DNA of 64,000 bases, from positions 1-64,000 of the forward strand of contig CALIKQ010000051.1 of assembly GCA_938017975.1 (NCBI GenBank). Reading direction: 5' to 3'. The notes below the pieces were generated by a model. The model worked only from the letters and a program-made list of their open reading frames with translations, ran no database searches and was not told where the DNA came from. The first letter of the stretch is position 1. Each line of letters starts with the position of its first letter. The DNA is from an uncultured Pseudomonadales bacterium (lineage in GTDB: Bacteria; Pseudomonadota; Gammaproteobacteria; Pseudomonadales; Azotimanducaceae). Shown one piece after another: positions 10,637-20,212 of this stretch. Made by a program: the position numbers and the translations under genes.

Positions 10637-11340
10637 TGCAGCCACTCAATTGTCGAGTAATCGGCAACAACGTTCTGCAAAGCGGCATTCGAGAGTTACT
10701 GCTTGCCTTGGCGCCGGGAGCACCTTCGTTTTCAGCAGGGCAATATCTCATGCTCGACGTCGGTGGTGCGGCATTCCCTTTTTCGATTGCAAACGCGCCG
10801 AATCAAAAAACACTGGCGCTCCATATCAAGCCAACCCCTGACTCCAGCGATTCAGACAGAATTGAGCGGTTTCTCGACAGCAAGCCGGTTTCAGCCTCGA
10901 TTCAATATCCGCTTGGGGACTGCTGCTTAAAGCGTCTTCCGGATCGACCCATCATTTTAATCGCTGCCGCGACAGGAATTACCCAGATGAAGAGTATGCT
11001 CGATTGGTTGATCGAGCAGGGCTTCGCCCATCCCATTCATCTTTACTGGGGTGTCCTGACGCCTGAGGAACTCTATCTAAAGGAGGAACTAGAGACCGCT
11101 GCAGCACAGCATCAGGTCGTTTACACGCCTGTGGTCAGCCAAGACATCGATCATTGGGAAGGCAGAACCGGCTTGGTCGGTGAAGTGGTTCTCGCCGATA
11201 TCTCTAATTTAAATGCCTTCCAGGTCTATGTCAGCGGCAGTCCTGCCATGGTCTACGGGACCCTTGATCACTTTGTGGAAAATGGCTTCCAACCAGAGAA
11301 TATGCATTCCGACGTGTTCAGCTATGCGCCCAGATCCTAG
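10636..11340 (+). CDS. fre: NAD(P)H-flavin reductase, Fre-like
   Basis: A 234-residue ferredoxin-NADP reductase-fold protein. The flavin domain has FSAGQYLMLDV near 35; the nucleotide domain has IILIAAATGITQMKSML and IHLYWGV, both as in E. coli Fre (233 residues). The flavin motif RPFS of Fre reads FPFS here (GGAAFPFSIAN), so the conserved arginine is missing. It is coupled to rho by TAATG; fre lies near rho in Pseudomonas too. It could be a diverged reductase with another electron acceptor. Confidence 0.75.
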   Translation: MQPLNCRVIGNNVLQSGIRELLLALAPGAPSFSAGQYLMLDVGGAAFPFSIANAPNQKTLALHIKPTPDSSDSDRIERFLDSKPVSASIQYPLGDCCLKRLPDRPIILIAAATGITQMKSMLDWLIEQGFAHPIHLYWGVLTPEELYLKEELETAAAQHQVVYTPVVSQDIDHWEGRTGLVGEVVLADISNLNAFQVYVSGSPAMVYGTLDHFVENGFQPENMHSDVFSYAPRS

Positions 11341-11348
11341 GCCTTCCA

Positions 11349-11362
11349 GAGCCTCCCGGCTC
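11349..11362. terminator. Short hairpin between convergent genes
   Basis: GAGCC-TCCC-GGCTC sits in the 24-base gap between the ends of the flavin reductase and hemY. There is no T-run on either strand, so it is at best a weak two-way terminator. Confidence 0.3.
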
Positions 11363-11364
11363 AA

Positions 11365-12459
11365 TTAATAGAGCGCACGGGCTTCCTCATAACGGCCAGC
11401 CAACAAATAAGCTTGCGCCAATCGCCTTTTGACAGCGGCTGAGGGTTTCAATTGCAAGCATTCAAGATAGTGCGATATTGCAGCGTTCTGATCGTCCTCG
11501 ACGGTTGCCAGCGCGCCAAAACACGCCGAAACGTTCGCCGAGCTGGGGAACTGGCTCAGCCAGGCCTGCGCATGGCGGTGCCTAATCGCTAAGGTCTGAG
11601 TACCGAGCCCGCCATAAGCCAAAAACAGCCCCAGTGAAGGCGCTCTCTCGATCAACGATCGGCAACAAGCCTCGGCCGCGCTGGCATCATCAAAACCCAA
11701 TAAAACTTCCAGCAACAACTCATCATCTTGGAGGGAAATACTCGGCAATATTGCTAGCCATTCCCGACGCTCATTGTCGGAGGCTAGATTCCTGCGAGAT
11801 TCTAAAAGCGCTTGATGCTCTGAGAGCATCAGGTCATCCTCAAACTTGGATACTTGTTTTTGGTGTTGAGCCATCGTGCGATAGGCACCATTTGCAATCC
11901 AAACTCGGCGTTTTAGCGGCAAGGTGGAGGAATTGTTTGGCAATTTTTCAATCAGTGCCAAGGCCGCTTCTGCAGCGCCTTCACGCATCGCATCTTCGGT
12001 CTGATAGTAAAAGGCAATCTGCTCGAAAGTGTGGCCAGATAGCCTGAGACGATCCATCATTGCCGCTGAATCGGGGCCAGATTCTCGAGCTAAAAAAGTT
12101 TCGGCAAGTAATCGTGTCGCGGACCACTGATGCGCGCGGCGCAGGTAACGGCGACCACGGTCGACCTCACCAAGAACAGTAAGCGCAATCCCCTTTTCCA
12201 AAAACTGCAGGGCTTTCTTTTGTTGTCGCGCATTACTCCAATCAGAAATCTGATTTTTTAAGCCCCAAAATGACCCAGCCGCACGAAGCAGACAATAGAA
12301 CAAACCAAACGCTAAAAATATTACGACCGAAGCGAGCCAAAGGCTGGTCTGTAACGTCAAATCGTTATAACTGATTAGCACATATCCCGGAGAACGGCTC
12401 ACTAAAGTGCCCAGAGCGAGCGCTCCCAGCATTGTTAGCAAGACCATCATCCAACGCAT
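11365..12459 (-). CDS. hemY: HemY, membrane-anchored TPR protein
   Basis: 364 residues with two N-terminal membrane segments (about 3-22 and 40-60) and a cytoplasmic tetratricopeptide array ending in PSAAVKRRLAQAYLLAGRYEEARALY. It belongs to the proteobacterial HemY family (not protoporphyrinogen oxidase), encoded after hemX in the hemCDXY operon and thought to aid late heme synthesis. The start ATG shares one base with the hemX stop (TAATG). Confidence 0.88.
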   Translation of the reverse strand: MRWMMVLLTMLGALALGTLVSRSPGYVLISYNDLTLQTSLWLASVVIFLAFGLFYCLLRAAGSFWGLKNQISDWSNARQQKKALQFLEKGIALTVLGEVDRGRRYLRRAHQWSATRLLAETFLARESGPDSAAMMDRLRLSGHTFEQIAFYYQTEDAMREGAAEAALALIEKLPNNSSTLPLKRRVWIANGAYRTMAQHQKQVSKFEDDLMLSEHQALLESRRNLASDNERREWLAILPSISLQDDELLLEVLLGFDDASAAEACCRSLIERAPSLGLFLAYGGLGTQTLAIRHRHAQAWLSQFPSSANVSACFGALATVEDDQNAAISHYLECLQLKPSAAVKRRLAQAYLLAGRYEEARALY

Positions 12460-13517
12460 TAGGGTCTCTCACCGAGCGTAAGCTTGGCCTTTTCGAGCGC
12501 AGTCAGGGAGTTATCCACAGTGGGAAGCGCAATATCGAGCGGTGTTGTCTTGAGTGTTCTAATGACATCCTTAGCGCTACTCACGGGTCCCGCCTGAGCG
12601 TCAAAATAATGGTCAAGTAACGTCGAGACACGATCCAACGATCCCTCGAAGACAATCTGCTCCCGCCTTAACAAGGCGATCTGAGCTGTCGTCAGGCTGA
12701 GTGCGATATTCTGACGTAGCACCGTTTCCTCTGTTTGCGTTGGGATAGGCCCTGGTCCGGGCTGTCCCCTCCGAAAATCGACCAAGTGAAGCATACGATC
12801 TACGAGCGCTTGCCAAAGAACCTTCAAGCGCTCGAAGGTACTCCCCGTCAAAACAACCGGCTCCGGTGTGGCTTCCTGGACTCGCGCAATCGGCTGCCGC
12901 AAAGCCAGTCCGTCGAGTGAGATTCTGAGTTGATCAATTGTGAGATACAGTTCGGTTCGATTGACTCTTGGAATCAGCATCAAAGCCCCGATGTCCTGAT
13001 TGATGGCCGCGGTGACCATAGCCAATGCGCTGAAATCTAACTCACCTGCTGCTTTTTTTGCGGCTTGCAGAAACTCTAAAGCCAACCCAATGTCTTGAAA
13101 AGCATTTATCGCCAGTGCTGCCATTCGCAGCTGAGTCTGTATTTCAGCTAACTGCCAAGTTAATCCCTGCTGGGAAGCCCGCTGATCAAGGCCATCTATT
13201 TTGCTGGTTTGATCTTTCAAAGCTTGGAGGAATTCACCTTGCGCCTGCGACAAGATCTCCATTTGCGTTTCTACCTGCGCAAGCCTAGCACCAGTGCGCT
13301 CAAGGGACGGTTGCACCGTCTCTAGCTTTTGATCTTGCTCACTGATCCTCAAAGACAGGTGATAACCCTGCCAGGATCCAATTCCAAGAATCACGAGAAT
13401 CACAAAAAGGAGAAGCATCAGCACAAAACGCCAAGCTCTTCCGGCTTCCGGTTTCGGGCGGACACCGGACTGCACAGCTCCAAGCGCCTCTAATTTTTGA
13501 TCATCCTTCATGGTCAA
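12459..13517 (-). CDS. hemX: HemX-like membrane protein
   Basis: 352 residues: a short cytoplasmic N-terminus, one membrane segment (about 30-48, FVLMLLLFVILVILGIG), then a long periplasmic coiled-coil region (about 55-115). It matches the HemX/uroporphyrin-III C-methyltransferase-like family of hem operons; that methyltransferase label is historical and no SAM-binding motif is visible. It overlaps hemD by 17 bases and hemY by one. Confidence 0.85.
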   Translation of the reverse strand: MTMKDDQKLEALGAVQSGVRPKPEAGRAWRFVLMLLLFVILVILGIGSWQGYHLSLRISEQDQKLETVQPSLERTGARLAQVETQMEILSQAQGEFLQALKDQTSKIDGLDQRASQQGLTWQLAEIQTQLRMAALAINAFQDIGLALEFLQAAKKAAGELDFSALAMVTAAINQDIGALMLIPRVNRTELYLTIDQLRISLDGLALRQPIARVQEATPEPVVLTGSTFERLKVLWQALVDRMLHLVDFRRGQPGPGPIPTQTEETVLRQNIALSLTTAQIALLRREQIVFEGSLDRVSTLLDHYFDAQAGPVSSAKDVIRTLKTTPLDIALPTVDNSLTALEKAKLTLGERP

Positions 13518-14238
13518 ACCTTTCTCTCGCTAATCTAACGCCACTGACAGCCTCAAGAATCTCCGCAGCGCCAACGCCTTGCACCTCAATTAAATCAGTA
13601 AATCCTTTTGATGCAGCTGCCTCGGCAATTCTAGCAGCGGTCACAACCAATGTGATTTTCGTGTAGAGACTTTTTCCAATGCAGCTCATCAGCGCCGTTA
13701 AAACATCGACACTCGTCACCAAGACATGGTCATACTCTCCATCCTGCAAAAGCCTCTTCAATTCTGGCGGATCAAGGGGAAGTCGCTCATAACATTCATA
13801 ACGCTCTACTTTGGCGCCTCGGGCTGTCAGCTCAGATTCTAAAAGTCCTCGTCCCGCTCGTCCTGTGACGATCGTAATTCTCTTACCTCTGACCTGCTGT
13901 AAATCTTCAAGCTGCAATAGAAACTCTGATCCAGGCTGAAGCGGAGCCAAAGCAGGGACGCTATGACTTGCAAGCATCTGCTTCGTCGCAGCACCCACAG
14001 CGAAAACCATTCCTCGGGATGTATTTTGTAATCGTTGGATCAAGCCTCTGGCGTGTTTGACCGCATTTTGACTGGTAAAGATGACGGTCTCCAAGGGAGC
14101 CTTGGGATCAATAGCAGGGTCCAGGCCTTGGATCTCAATCAATGGCGCCTCTAAGGTTCGCATACCGGCTTGCTTCAGCGTTACCTGTAACTGAGCATTC
14201 GAACCGGCAGGTCGGGTCAGCACCAAATTGCCAGCCAT
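13501..14238 (-). CDS. hemD: Uroporphyrinogen-III synthase
   Basis: Closes hydroxymethylbilane to uroporphyrinogen III with inversion of ring D. 245 residues, the usual length. The family is poorly conserved, but the two-lobed pattern is visible: LVLTRPAGSNAQL at the start, VIFTSQNAVKHA near 52, FAVGAATKQML near 80, and DHVLVTSVDVLTAL near 165. Position directly after hemC (one base apart) makes the call secure. Confidence 0.93.
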   Translation of the reverse strand: MAGNLVLTRPAGSNAQLQVTLKQAGMRTLEAPLIEIQGLDPAIDPKAPLETVIFTSQNAVKHARGLIQRLQNTSRGMVFAVGAATKQMLASHSVPALAPLQPGSEFLLQLEDLQQVRGKRITIVTGRAGRGLLESELTARGAKVERYECYERLPLDPPELKRLLQDGEYDHVLVTSVDVLTALMSCIGKSLYTKITLVVTAARIAEAAASKGFTDLIEVQGVGAAEILEAVSGVRLARERFDHEG

Positions 14239-15174
14239 TCATGGACCCTCAATCAGTTCAAGAGCACCTTGATCTATCAGCAGATCAGCAACGCGATGGG
14301 CCAACTGGTCTGCTTCATCGATCGCTGCCTTTTGGCTAACTCGTAGGAAACGATCTCCTTTTAAATCACTGACAAAGGTTGAAAGCTGCAAGAAACCATT
14401 ACCCTCATCAACGCCCATTTCCGCGTGGGCACCGACTGGCAAATTACAAGTTGCGCCCAAGCTCCGCGAGATCCATCGCTCGCAACTCACCTGACGATGC
14501 GTTGATGCGTGGTTCAAGTAATGAATAAATGGAACTAATTCTTCTCGGTCAGTCCGCGCCTCTATGCCAACCGCTCCCTGACCAGCACTGGGTATGCAGG
14601 TGCCCACATCAATCTTCTCACTGATTCGGTGACTGAGTTCAAGGCGTTCTAGCCCAGCCGTAGCCAAAATTATGCCCTCGAAGTCACCATCGTCTAGCCG
14701 CTTAAGCCGGGTCTCAACATTGCCTCTGAGATCTTCAAAGACCAAATTGGGAAAAGCGGCAGACAACTGAAGGCACCGCCTAAGACTTGAAGAACCAATC
14801 CGGGCTCCAGCTGGAAGCTCCGCGAGCGTTTCGTAACGATTAGAGACCAGTGCATCAGTAGGGTCTGCGCGCTCACACATCGCGACGAGCCCTAGATCAT
14901 CAGGTAATATCGAGGGGACATCTTTCATTGAATGGACTGCAAAATCCGCTTGTCCTGCGAGCAATGCAAGCTCTAACTCCTTAACAAAAACACCTTTGCC
15001 GCCCAGTGTTGATAGGGAAACAGCTCGATTACGATCTCCCTCAGTCGAGAGCCCGACAATCTCTATCTCTATCTCGGGAAACCCCAATTTGAGCCTCCGT
15101 GCCACATCATTGGCCTGCCAAAGCGCCAATGGACTTCGACGGGTAGCTAAACGCAGGATTTTCAAGATCATCAC
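14239..15174 (-). CDS. hemC: Porphobilinogen deaminase (hydroxymethylbilane synthase)
   Basis: Polymerises four porphobilinogens. 311 residues. The catalytic aspartate is D85 (HSMKDVP), the substrate-binding arginines lie in SSSLRRCLQL and RGNVETRL, and the dipyrromethane cofactor cysteine is C243 (GATCNLPVG). First gene of hemCDXY, divergent from argH with 200 bases between. Two adjacent ATG codons open the frame; the second removes only one residue. Confidence 0.97.
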   Translation of the reverse strand: MMILKILRLATRRSPLALWQANDVARRLKLGFPEIEIEIVGLSTEGDRNRAVSLSTLGGKGVFVKELELALLAGQADFAVHSMKDVPSILPDDLGLVAMCERADPTDALVSNRYETLAELPAGARIGSSSLRRCLQLSAAFPNLVFEDLRGNVETRLKRLDDGDFEGIILATAGLERLELSHRISEKIDVGTCIPSAGQGAVGIEARTDREELVPFIHYLNHASTHRQVSCERWISRSLGATCNLPVGAHAEMGVDEGNGFLQLSTFVSDLKGDRFLRVSQKAAIDEADQLAHRVADLLIDQGALELIEGP

Positions 15175-15343
15175 TCGGCCGATAAAACCGCAACACTAAC
15201 CCGCAGGGAAAAGGGAGTAAACCTTGATTTACGATGTGACGGAGATCCGCATCAATGTCATCGCGCCGAGCGCGCGCATCCGGCGTGCGCTGACATCATC
15301 GCAGAGACCAAAGGCTTATTTTCAGCGCCTGGGGCGGTCCACC

Positions 15344-15352
15344 TGATATACT
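15344..15352 (+). promoter_or_regulatory. Extended -10 promoter for argH
   Basis: TGATATACT matches the TGnTATAAT extended -10 pattern, and no good -35 is needed. It would give a leader of about 16-22 bases before argH. Upstream (15270-15290) is a GC-rich palindromic patch, AGCGCGCGC with GCGTGCGCT, of unknown meaning. Confidence 0.45.
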
Positions 15353-15374
15353 TCAACTTTTACAACAAAGGGCA

Positions 15375-16775
15375 GTGCTCGTGACTTCTCGCAACGAAAA
15401 ACTCTGGGATGGACGGTTTTCAGAAACCACTGATGCCTTTGTTGAAGCTTTTACCGCATCTGTTGGCTTCGATTTTGAGCTTGCTTCGTTCGATATACAG
15501 GGCTCTATCGCACATGCAACGATGCTGGGGCGCTGCAACATTATTCCAAAAGATACAGCAGCGGCCATCATCAACGGCTTGACAGCCATTCAGGAGGACA
15601 TCGACGCTGGAGAATTTAAGTGGTCGGTAGGACTTGAGGATGTTCACATGAACATCGAAGCTGCACTCACAGAGAAAATCGGCGATCTCGGAAAAGCGCT
15701 ACACACAGGTCGCTCAAGGAATGATCAGGTTGCAACCGACGTCCGGCTTTACTTGAGGCATCACATCGACCAGATACTTGAGCAGATCAAAATTCTGCAG
15801 CGCGGACTGCTTCAACTGGCCAGTGCTCATACAGATACCATCATGCCAGGATTCACTCACCTCCAGGTCGCGCAGCCGGTTGTTTTTGCGCACCACTTGA
15901 TGGCTTGGTTTGCCATGCTGCGACGAGATTCAGAGCGACTCGTTGATTGTCGTCGCAGGGTCAATGTTCTGCCCCTGGGCTCGGCTGCACTCGCTGGCAC
16001 CAGCTTTCCGATTGATCGCGAGTTGGTAGCATCGCTTTTATCCTTCGATGAAGTGTCTGAAAATTCTCTTGACGCCGTGAGCGACCGAGACTTTGCCATC
16101 GAGTTCACGAGCGCAGCCAGTTTACTGATGATGCACCTTTCACGATGGTCTGAAGAGCTGATCCTATGGGCCTCGCCCCAATATGGCTTCATCGAATTAC
16201 CAGACCGATTTTGCACTGGTTCATCGATCATGCCACAGAAAAAAAACCCGGATGTGCCAGAGCTCGTCCGAGGTAAATCTGCCAGAGTTTTCGGAAGCCT
16301 CATAACCCTGTTGACCCTGATGAAGAGTCAGCCGCTGGCCTACAATAAAGACAACCAAGAGGATAAAGAACCTCTCATCGACAGCATCAAGACCGTCTCT
16401 GACTGTCTGAGAGCCTTTGGAGACATGCTTCCAAACGTGATTCCCAAGCCTGAAGCCATGCGAGAGGCTGCGGCCCGTGGCTTTGCAACTGCAACGGATT
16501 TGGCCGACTACCTCGTCCGTAAGGGAATCCCATTTAGAGATGCACACCATGTCGTGGGTCAACTGGTCGCAACCGCAGTTCAGCAAAACGTTGATCTCTC
16601 GGAGCTTCCAATCGAGACCTTACAACTGGCAAGCGCCAGTATTAGTGAAGACGTCTATCAAGTGCTTACCCTTGAGGGGTCCGTTGCCGCACGAGCCCAC
16701 TACGGCGGGACAGCTCCCAAAACAGTTCGAGCAGCCATTGCTCAAGCTAAACGCCAGTTGGATGAATCAGATTAA
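15375..16775 (+). CDS. argH: Argininosuccinate lyase
   Basis: Last step of arginine synthesis: splits argininosuccinate to arginine and fumarate. 466 residues of the fumarase/aspartase superfamily, with HTGRSRNDQ near 112 and the signature [12 protein letters not shown] near 282 that carries the catalytic serine. The start is GTG, at 15375 or two codons later at 15381; AAAGG at 15367-15371 suits the latter slightly better. A three-copy 11-base repeat follows the stop. Confidence 0.96.
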   Translation: MLVTSRNEKLWDGRFSETTDAFVEAFTASVGFDFELASFDIQGSIAHATMLGRCNIIPKDTAAAIINGLTAIQEDIDAGEFKWSVGLEDVHMNIEAALTEKIGDLGKALHTGRSRNDQVATDVRLYLRHHIDQILEQIKILQRGLLQLASAHTDTIMPGFTHLQVAQPVVFAHHLMAWFAMLRRDSERLVDCRRRVNVLPLGSAALAGTSFPIDRELVASLLSFDEVSENSLDAVSDRDFAIEFTSAASLLMMHLSRWSEELILWASPQYGFIELPDRFCTGSSIMPQKKNPDVPELVRGKSARVFGSLITLLTLMKSQPLAYNKDNQEDKEPLIDSIKTVSDCLRAFGDMLPNVIPKPEAMREAAARGFATATDLADYLVRKGIPFRDAHHVVGQLVATAVQQNVDLSELPIETLQLASASISEDVYQVLTLEGSVAARAHYGGTAPKTVRAAIAQAKRQLDESD

Positions 16776-16776
16776 T

Positions 16777-16809
16777 GGGGCCGTTGCGGGACCGTTGCGG
16801 GACCGTTGC
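16777..16809 (+). repeat. Tandem repeat, three 11-base units
   Basis: GGGRCCGTTGC is repeated at 16777-16787, 16788-16798 and 16799-16809; units two and three are identical and unit one differs by a single base. It starts one base after the argH stop and is non-coding. A slippage-prone minisatellite. Confidence 0.9.
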
Positions 16810-16865
16810 CAACAGCGTATAGCGTCGTTCATTTTATTTGAGGTTCACGCGCTAACCTCGTTCAC

Positions 16866-17228
16866 CTAAAAGCCTTGAACCGGGTCAAAAACTTCGGCCT
16901 GGATACCGGCTTGTTCTTCTAAAATGCGATTGAGTAGAACTGCGAAGCGCTCTCCAGTGACTGCGCAAAACCAATGATCATTGTTCCATTTCAAATGAAA
17001 ACCACCTGATTTTGCTGCTACCCAAATTTCCTGTTGAGCAGGTTGCCGGCTGATCACCATCTGAGACCGATCGGAGAAGGTCAATGTAAGCTGGCCATTG
17101 GCGCCATCAACATCAATGTCATCATCTAAGTCATCGAGGCGATCCTCGATCACCATTAGCAGTGTGTCCACCTGACTGTTGTACCGCCGCTCATCTGACT
17201 CTATGTTCAAATCCCTGCTCCCTATCAT
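16866..17228 (-). CDS. cyaY: Iron-sulfur cluster assembly protein CyaY (frataxin)
   Basis: Iron-binding regulator of the Isc cysteine desulfurase. 120 residues: an acidic first helix (IEDRLDDLDDDIDVD), then the frataxin sheet with LTLTFSDRSQMVISRQ, EIWVAAKSGGFHL and WFCAVTGERF. E. coli CyaY has 106 residues; the extra N-terminus suggests that a later start (for example TTG at codon 7, preceded by GGGAG) may be used. Divergent from lptM, as cyaY is from lptM-lysA in E. coli and Pseudomonas. Confidence 0.92.
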   Translation of the reverse strand: MIGSRDLNIESDERRYNSQVDTLLMVIEDRLDDLDDDIDVDGANGQLTLTFSDRSQMVISRQPAQQEIWVAAKSGGFHLKWNNDHWFCAVTGERFAVLLNRILEEQAGIQAEVFDPVQGF

Positions 17229-17272
17229 TCACGGAACCCAGTATACTCAAGGTTTCTCCTCGATGGTCAGCT

Positions 17273-17380
17273 ATGCGCTTTTTGGTCCTCTTTCTCTGCA
17301 TTATATTGACAGGCTGCGGTCAAAAAGGCCCGCTCTATCCGCCCGGGTCCCCAGCCCCTTTGACTGAGATCAGTGCGTGA
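17273..17380 (+). CDS. lptM: Small lipoprotein LptM (YifL family)
   Basis: 35-residue lipoprotein. Signal sequence MRFLVLFLCIILTG, lipobox LTGC with the lipidated cysteine at 15, then the family hallmark GQKGPLYPP. LptM binds the LptDE lipopolysaccharide translocon and aids its oxidative maturation. A longer in-frame start at 17162 exists but would bury the signal sequence, so 17273 is chosen. The stop overlaps the lysA GTG (GTGA); lptM-lysA-dapF is a conserved order. Confidence 0.9.
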   Translation: MRFLVLFLCIILTGCGQKGPLYPPGSPAPLTEISA

Positions 17381-18672
17381 CACCTTTTCATTATCGCCTT
17401 GATGTTTTGCATTGCGAAGACGTACCCCTTGATCGGTTGGCGAAGACCTTTGGAACACCAAGCTATATCTATTCTGGCAGTGCGATTGATTCGGCTTTTT
17501 CTACGTTCCAAGACGCATTCTCCGCCACAAAGCCGCTCATCTGCTTCGCGGTTAAAGCAAATTCGAACTTGTCCGTGCTTCAGCGCCTTGCAAAGCTAGG
17601 TTCAGGCTTTGATATTGTCTCTGGTGGCGAATTAGAACGGGTTCTGCGCGCCGGTGGTGACCCTTCAAAAACCGTCTTTTCTGGTGTCGGTAAAACAGAA
17701 GCCGAAATTCGCGCCGCGTTGACCGCCCAAATACACTGTTTTAATGTTGAGTCTGCAGAGGAGCTTGATCGTATTGATTTAGTGGCTCAGCACATGGGGC
17801 AACAAGCACCAATCTCTCTTCGGGTGAATCCCGACGTGAACCCGGACACTCATCCCTATATCGCGACCGGACTTAAAGAATCCAAATTTGGGATTCCCAT
17901 AGAGCAGGCGCTGAAACTCTATGAAAGAGCAGCAACGCTCTCTGGAATAAAAATCGTCGGAATCGATTGTCACATTGGCTCTCAGATCACCCAACTTGAG
18001 CCCTATGAAGCAGCCATGGATGCGTTGTTTGATCTGGTTGATCAACTTCTGGAGAAAGGCATTGTGCTTAGGCACATCGACCTTGGCGGCGGTATGAGCG
18101 TCTGTTATCTCGATGAACAGCCATTTCCGCTGGCTGCTTTGGCCGACAGCGTCGCACTTAAACTTCGCGACCGCGACCTCCAGTTAATCCTCGAGCCTGG
18201 ACGCTACATCGTCGCAGATGCTGGGATACTCCTCACGGAGGTGCTCTACACCAAGCACAATGGTGATCATGGATTCGGTATTATTGATGCCGCGATGAAT
18301 GACCTCATCAGGCCTGCCTTGTATGGATCTCCGCAGAAAATCCTTCCCGTAAAAGCTCAATCAGGCACCGATCGGAGCATTGATATTGTCGGTCCGATTT
18401 GCGAGACCGGAGATTTTCTTGCTAAAGACTATCCAATTCGCGTCCAAGCGGGAGAACTCCTTGCCCTCGCTGCAGTAGGCGCCTACGGAATGTCGATGAG
18501 TTCAAACTACAATACCCGAGGCAGAGCCGCCGAGGTCTTAATCGACGGCGAGGAAGCTCGTCTTATCCGCAGACGCGAATTAGTCGAAGAGCTACTGGCG
18601 TCAGAGACCGATTGTCTTCACAAGGATTCCAGCGGCGAGGTGCTCAGCAATCAAAGCGAAGCGAAGCAGTGA
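17377..18672 (+). CDS. lysA: Diaminopimelate decarboxylase
   Basis: PLP enzyme making lysine from meso-diaminopimelate. 431 residues of the alanine-racemase-fold type III family. The PLP lysine is K60 (CFAVKANSN); HIGSQI and the LEPGRYIVADAG phosphate-binding block follow, and the active-site cysteine is in GPICETGDF. GTG start at 17377, overlapping lptM; its own stop overlaps the dapF GTG. Both overlaps imply one transcript. Confidence 0.97.
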   Translation: MTPFHYRLDVLHCEDVPLDRLAKTFGTPSYIYSGSAIDSAFSTFQDAFSATKPLICFAVKANSNLSVLQRLAKLGSGFDIVSGGELERVLRAGGDPSKTVFSGVGKTEAEIRAALTAQIHCFNVESAEELDRIDLVAQHMGQQAPISLRVNPDVNPDTHPYIATGLKESKFGIPIEQALKLYERAATLSGIKIVGIDCHIGSQITQLEPYEAAMDALFDLVDQLLEKGIVLRHIDLGGGMSVCYLDEQPFPLAALADSVALKLRDRDLQLILEPGRYIVADAGILLTEVLYTKHNGDHGFGIIDAAMNDLIRPALYGSPQKILPVKAQSGTDRSIDIVGPICETGDFLAKDYPIRVQAGELLALAAVGAYGMSMSSNYNTRGRAAEVLIDGEEARLIRRRELVEELLASETDCLHKDSSGEVLSNQSEAKQ

Positions 18673-19517
18673 TCCTACAATTTACGAAAATGCATGGACT
18701 GGGCAATGATTTTGTCGTCATAGACCTGGTCACCCAATCTGCAACCCTGTCTGAACCATTGATCAAACACATCGCAGATCGACGAAGGGGCGTTGGGTTC
18801 GATCAATTACTCGTGATTGGCCCGCCAACTGCGCTCGATGCGGACTTCTTCTATCAAATCTACAATTCAGATGGTTCTGAATCTAACCAATGCGGCAACG
18901 GCGCGCGGTGTGTTGCAAAGTTCATATTTGATAAGCAACTCTCGTGTAAGAAAAGCCTGGTTTTACAAACTCAAACCGGACGGATGACGACCGAAAGAGT
19001 CGACCGCAGCTGGTTTCGCGTGGATATCGGCATCCCCTCTTTTATGCCAGAGGCCATTCCATTTGAACCGAAGGCGGGGGCAACTGCACCCTTTCATTGT
19101 GAACTCGAGCACCTTGGTCACAGTCCATTTGGCGTGGTCAACCTTGGAAACCCTCACGCCGTATTACTCGTTAACGAGCTCGATAGCCTCGATGTTTCCA
19201 GCGCGGCAAGAGATTTCAGAGCCAAGACCGCTTTCAAAGAGGGCGTTAATGTTGGATTTATGGAGAAATCATCCTCTGGCACAATCAAATTGCGCGTCGA
19301 CGAGCGTGGTGTTGGCGAAACTTCCGCTTGCGGTTCCGGCGCTTGCGCCGCTGTCGCCATTGGGCAAGATCTCGCTCAGCTTGACGAACAGGTGACCGTT
19401 TCGATGCCAGGCGGTAAACTTGAAGTCTCTTGGAAAGGACCTGATCAATCGGTTTGGCTTTCTGGACCTGCCGAAAAAGTTTTTGATGGCAAAATTAAAG
19501 TCAACGGACAACAATAG
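18669..19517 (+). CDS. dapF: Diaminopimelate epimerase
   Basis: Converts LL- to meso-diaminopimelate for lysine and peptidoglycan. 282 residues. The two catalytic cysteines are C75 (ESNQCGNGARC) and C221 (ETSACGSGAC). The open frame extends upstream to 18612, but the conserved N-terminus FTKMHGLGNDF begins right after GTG at 18669, which overlaps the lysA stop as GTGA, so that start is chosen. Confidence 0.97.
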   Translation: MILQFTKMHGLGNDFVVIDLVTQSATLSEPLIKHIADRRRGVGFDQLLVIGPPTALDADFFYQIYNSDGSESNQCGNGARCVAKFIFDKQLSCKKSLVLQTQTGRMTTERVDRSWFRVDIGIPSFMPEAIPFEPKAGATAPFHCELEHLGHSPFGVVNLGNPHAVLLVNELDSLDVSSAARDFRAKTAFKEGVNVGFMEKSSSGTIKLRVDERGVGETSACGSGACAAVAIGQDLAQLDEQVTVSMPGGKLEVSWKGPDQSVWLSGPAEKVFDGKIKVNGQQ

Positions 19518-19525
19518 AGACGCTC

Positions 19526-20212
19526 ATGAGCAACAACGTGACCTTCGAGGCCTTGCAGGACCACTTAAAATCTCACCCCGAAGATCTCGAACGACTCATT
19601 TTAGGCACAGAGGAGTCCACCGGGGTTGCCATCTCACTACCACAGAGAAAGTTCAATTTGGTATCCCAAAAGCTCAGTCATGCGGAGGCCCAGATTGCTG
19701 AGTTCATAGAGGTTTCGCGCCAAAATCAAACACTCTTTCAACTTTGTCATCGCTTAGTTGAAACGTTGCAAAGACCACAATCGATTCAAGACGTCACATC
19801 CGTTTTAGCGCGGCTCCTCCAAGAAACGTTGTCCCATCACCACCACCATCTTTTCGTTTTCAAAGATGCTCCGGTGGAGCCCTGCACATCGACCACCTTC
19901 ATCAAGGCCTCAGATTTCGAGGGTCAAGTTGGTGGGCTTTTTAACCCTGAAAAACCAGTCCTTGGGGTTATTCGGCAAGCAGAATCTGAGGTGCTATTCC
20001 CAGACTCGGGTAGCCAAGTCGCATCAAGCGCGCTACTCCCACTCCAGTGTGAAGGGCTTCACGGCGCTCTGGCCATTGGCAGCGAGTCCGCCGACGGCTT
20101 TCATCGTGATCAAGATACCCTTTTCATTGCTTTCATTGGCGCTTTTTTAGCTGGACTATTGGCTTATCGATATTTCCCGGCTCAAACAGCGTCAGAACAC
20201 GCATCCTCTTGA
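19526..20212 (+). CDS. DUF484 family protein
   Basis: 228 residues of the DUF484 family, always found between dapF and xerC in gammaproteobacteria. N-terminal helical part with LKSHPEDLERLI and the stretch ISLPQRKFNLVSQKL, then a GAF-like domain (about 60-220). No catalytic residues are evident and the function is unknown. It starts 8 bases after dapF, and its stop overlaps the xerC start. Confidence 0.88.
   Translation: MSNNVTFEALQDHLKSHPEDLERLILGTEESTGVAISLPQRKFNLVSQKLSHAEAQIAEFIEVSRQNQTLFQLCHRLVETLQRPQSIQDVTSVLARLLQETLSHHHHHLFVFKDAPVEPCTSTTFIKASDFEGQVGGLFNPEKPVLGVIRQAESEVLFPDSGSQVASSALLPLQCEGLHGALAIGSESADGFHRDQDTLFIAFIGAFLAGLLAYRYFPAQTASEHASS

Noticed and set aside
15260-15300. GC-rich palindromic patch before argH as an arginine-repressor site
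   Set aside because: ArgR boxes are AT-rich (TGNATwwwwATNCA); this patch does not resemble them.
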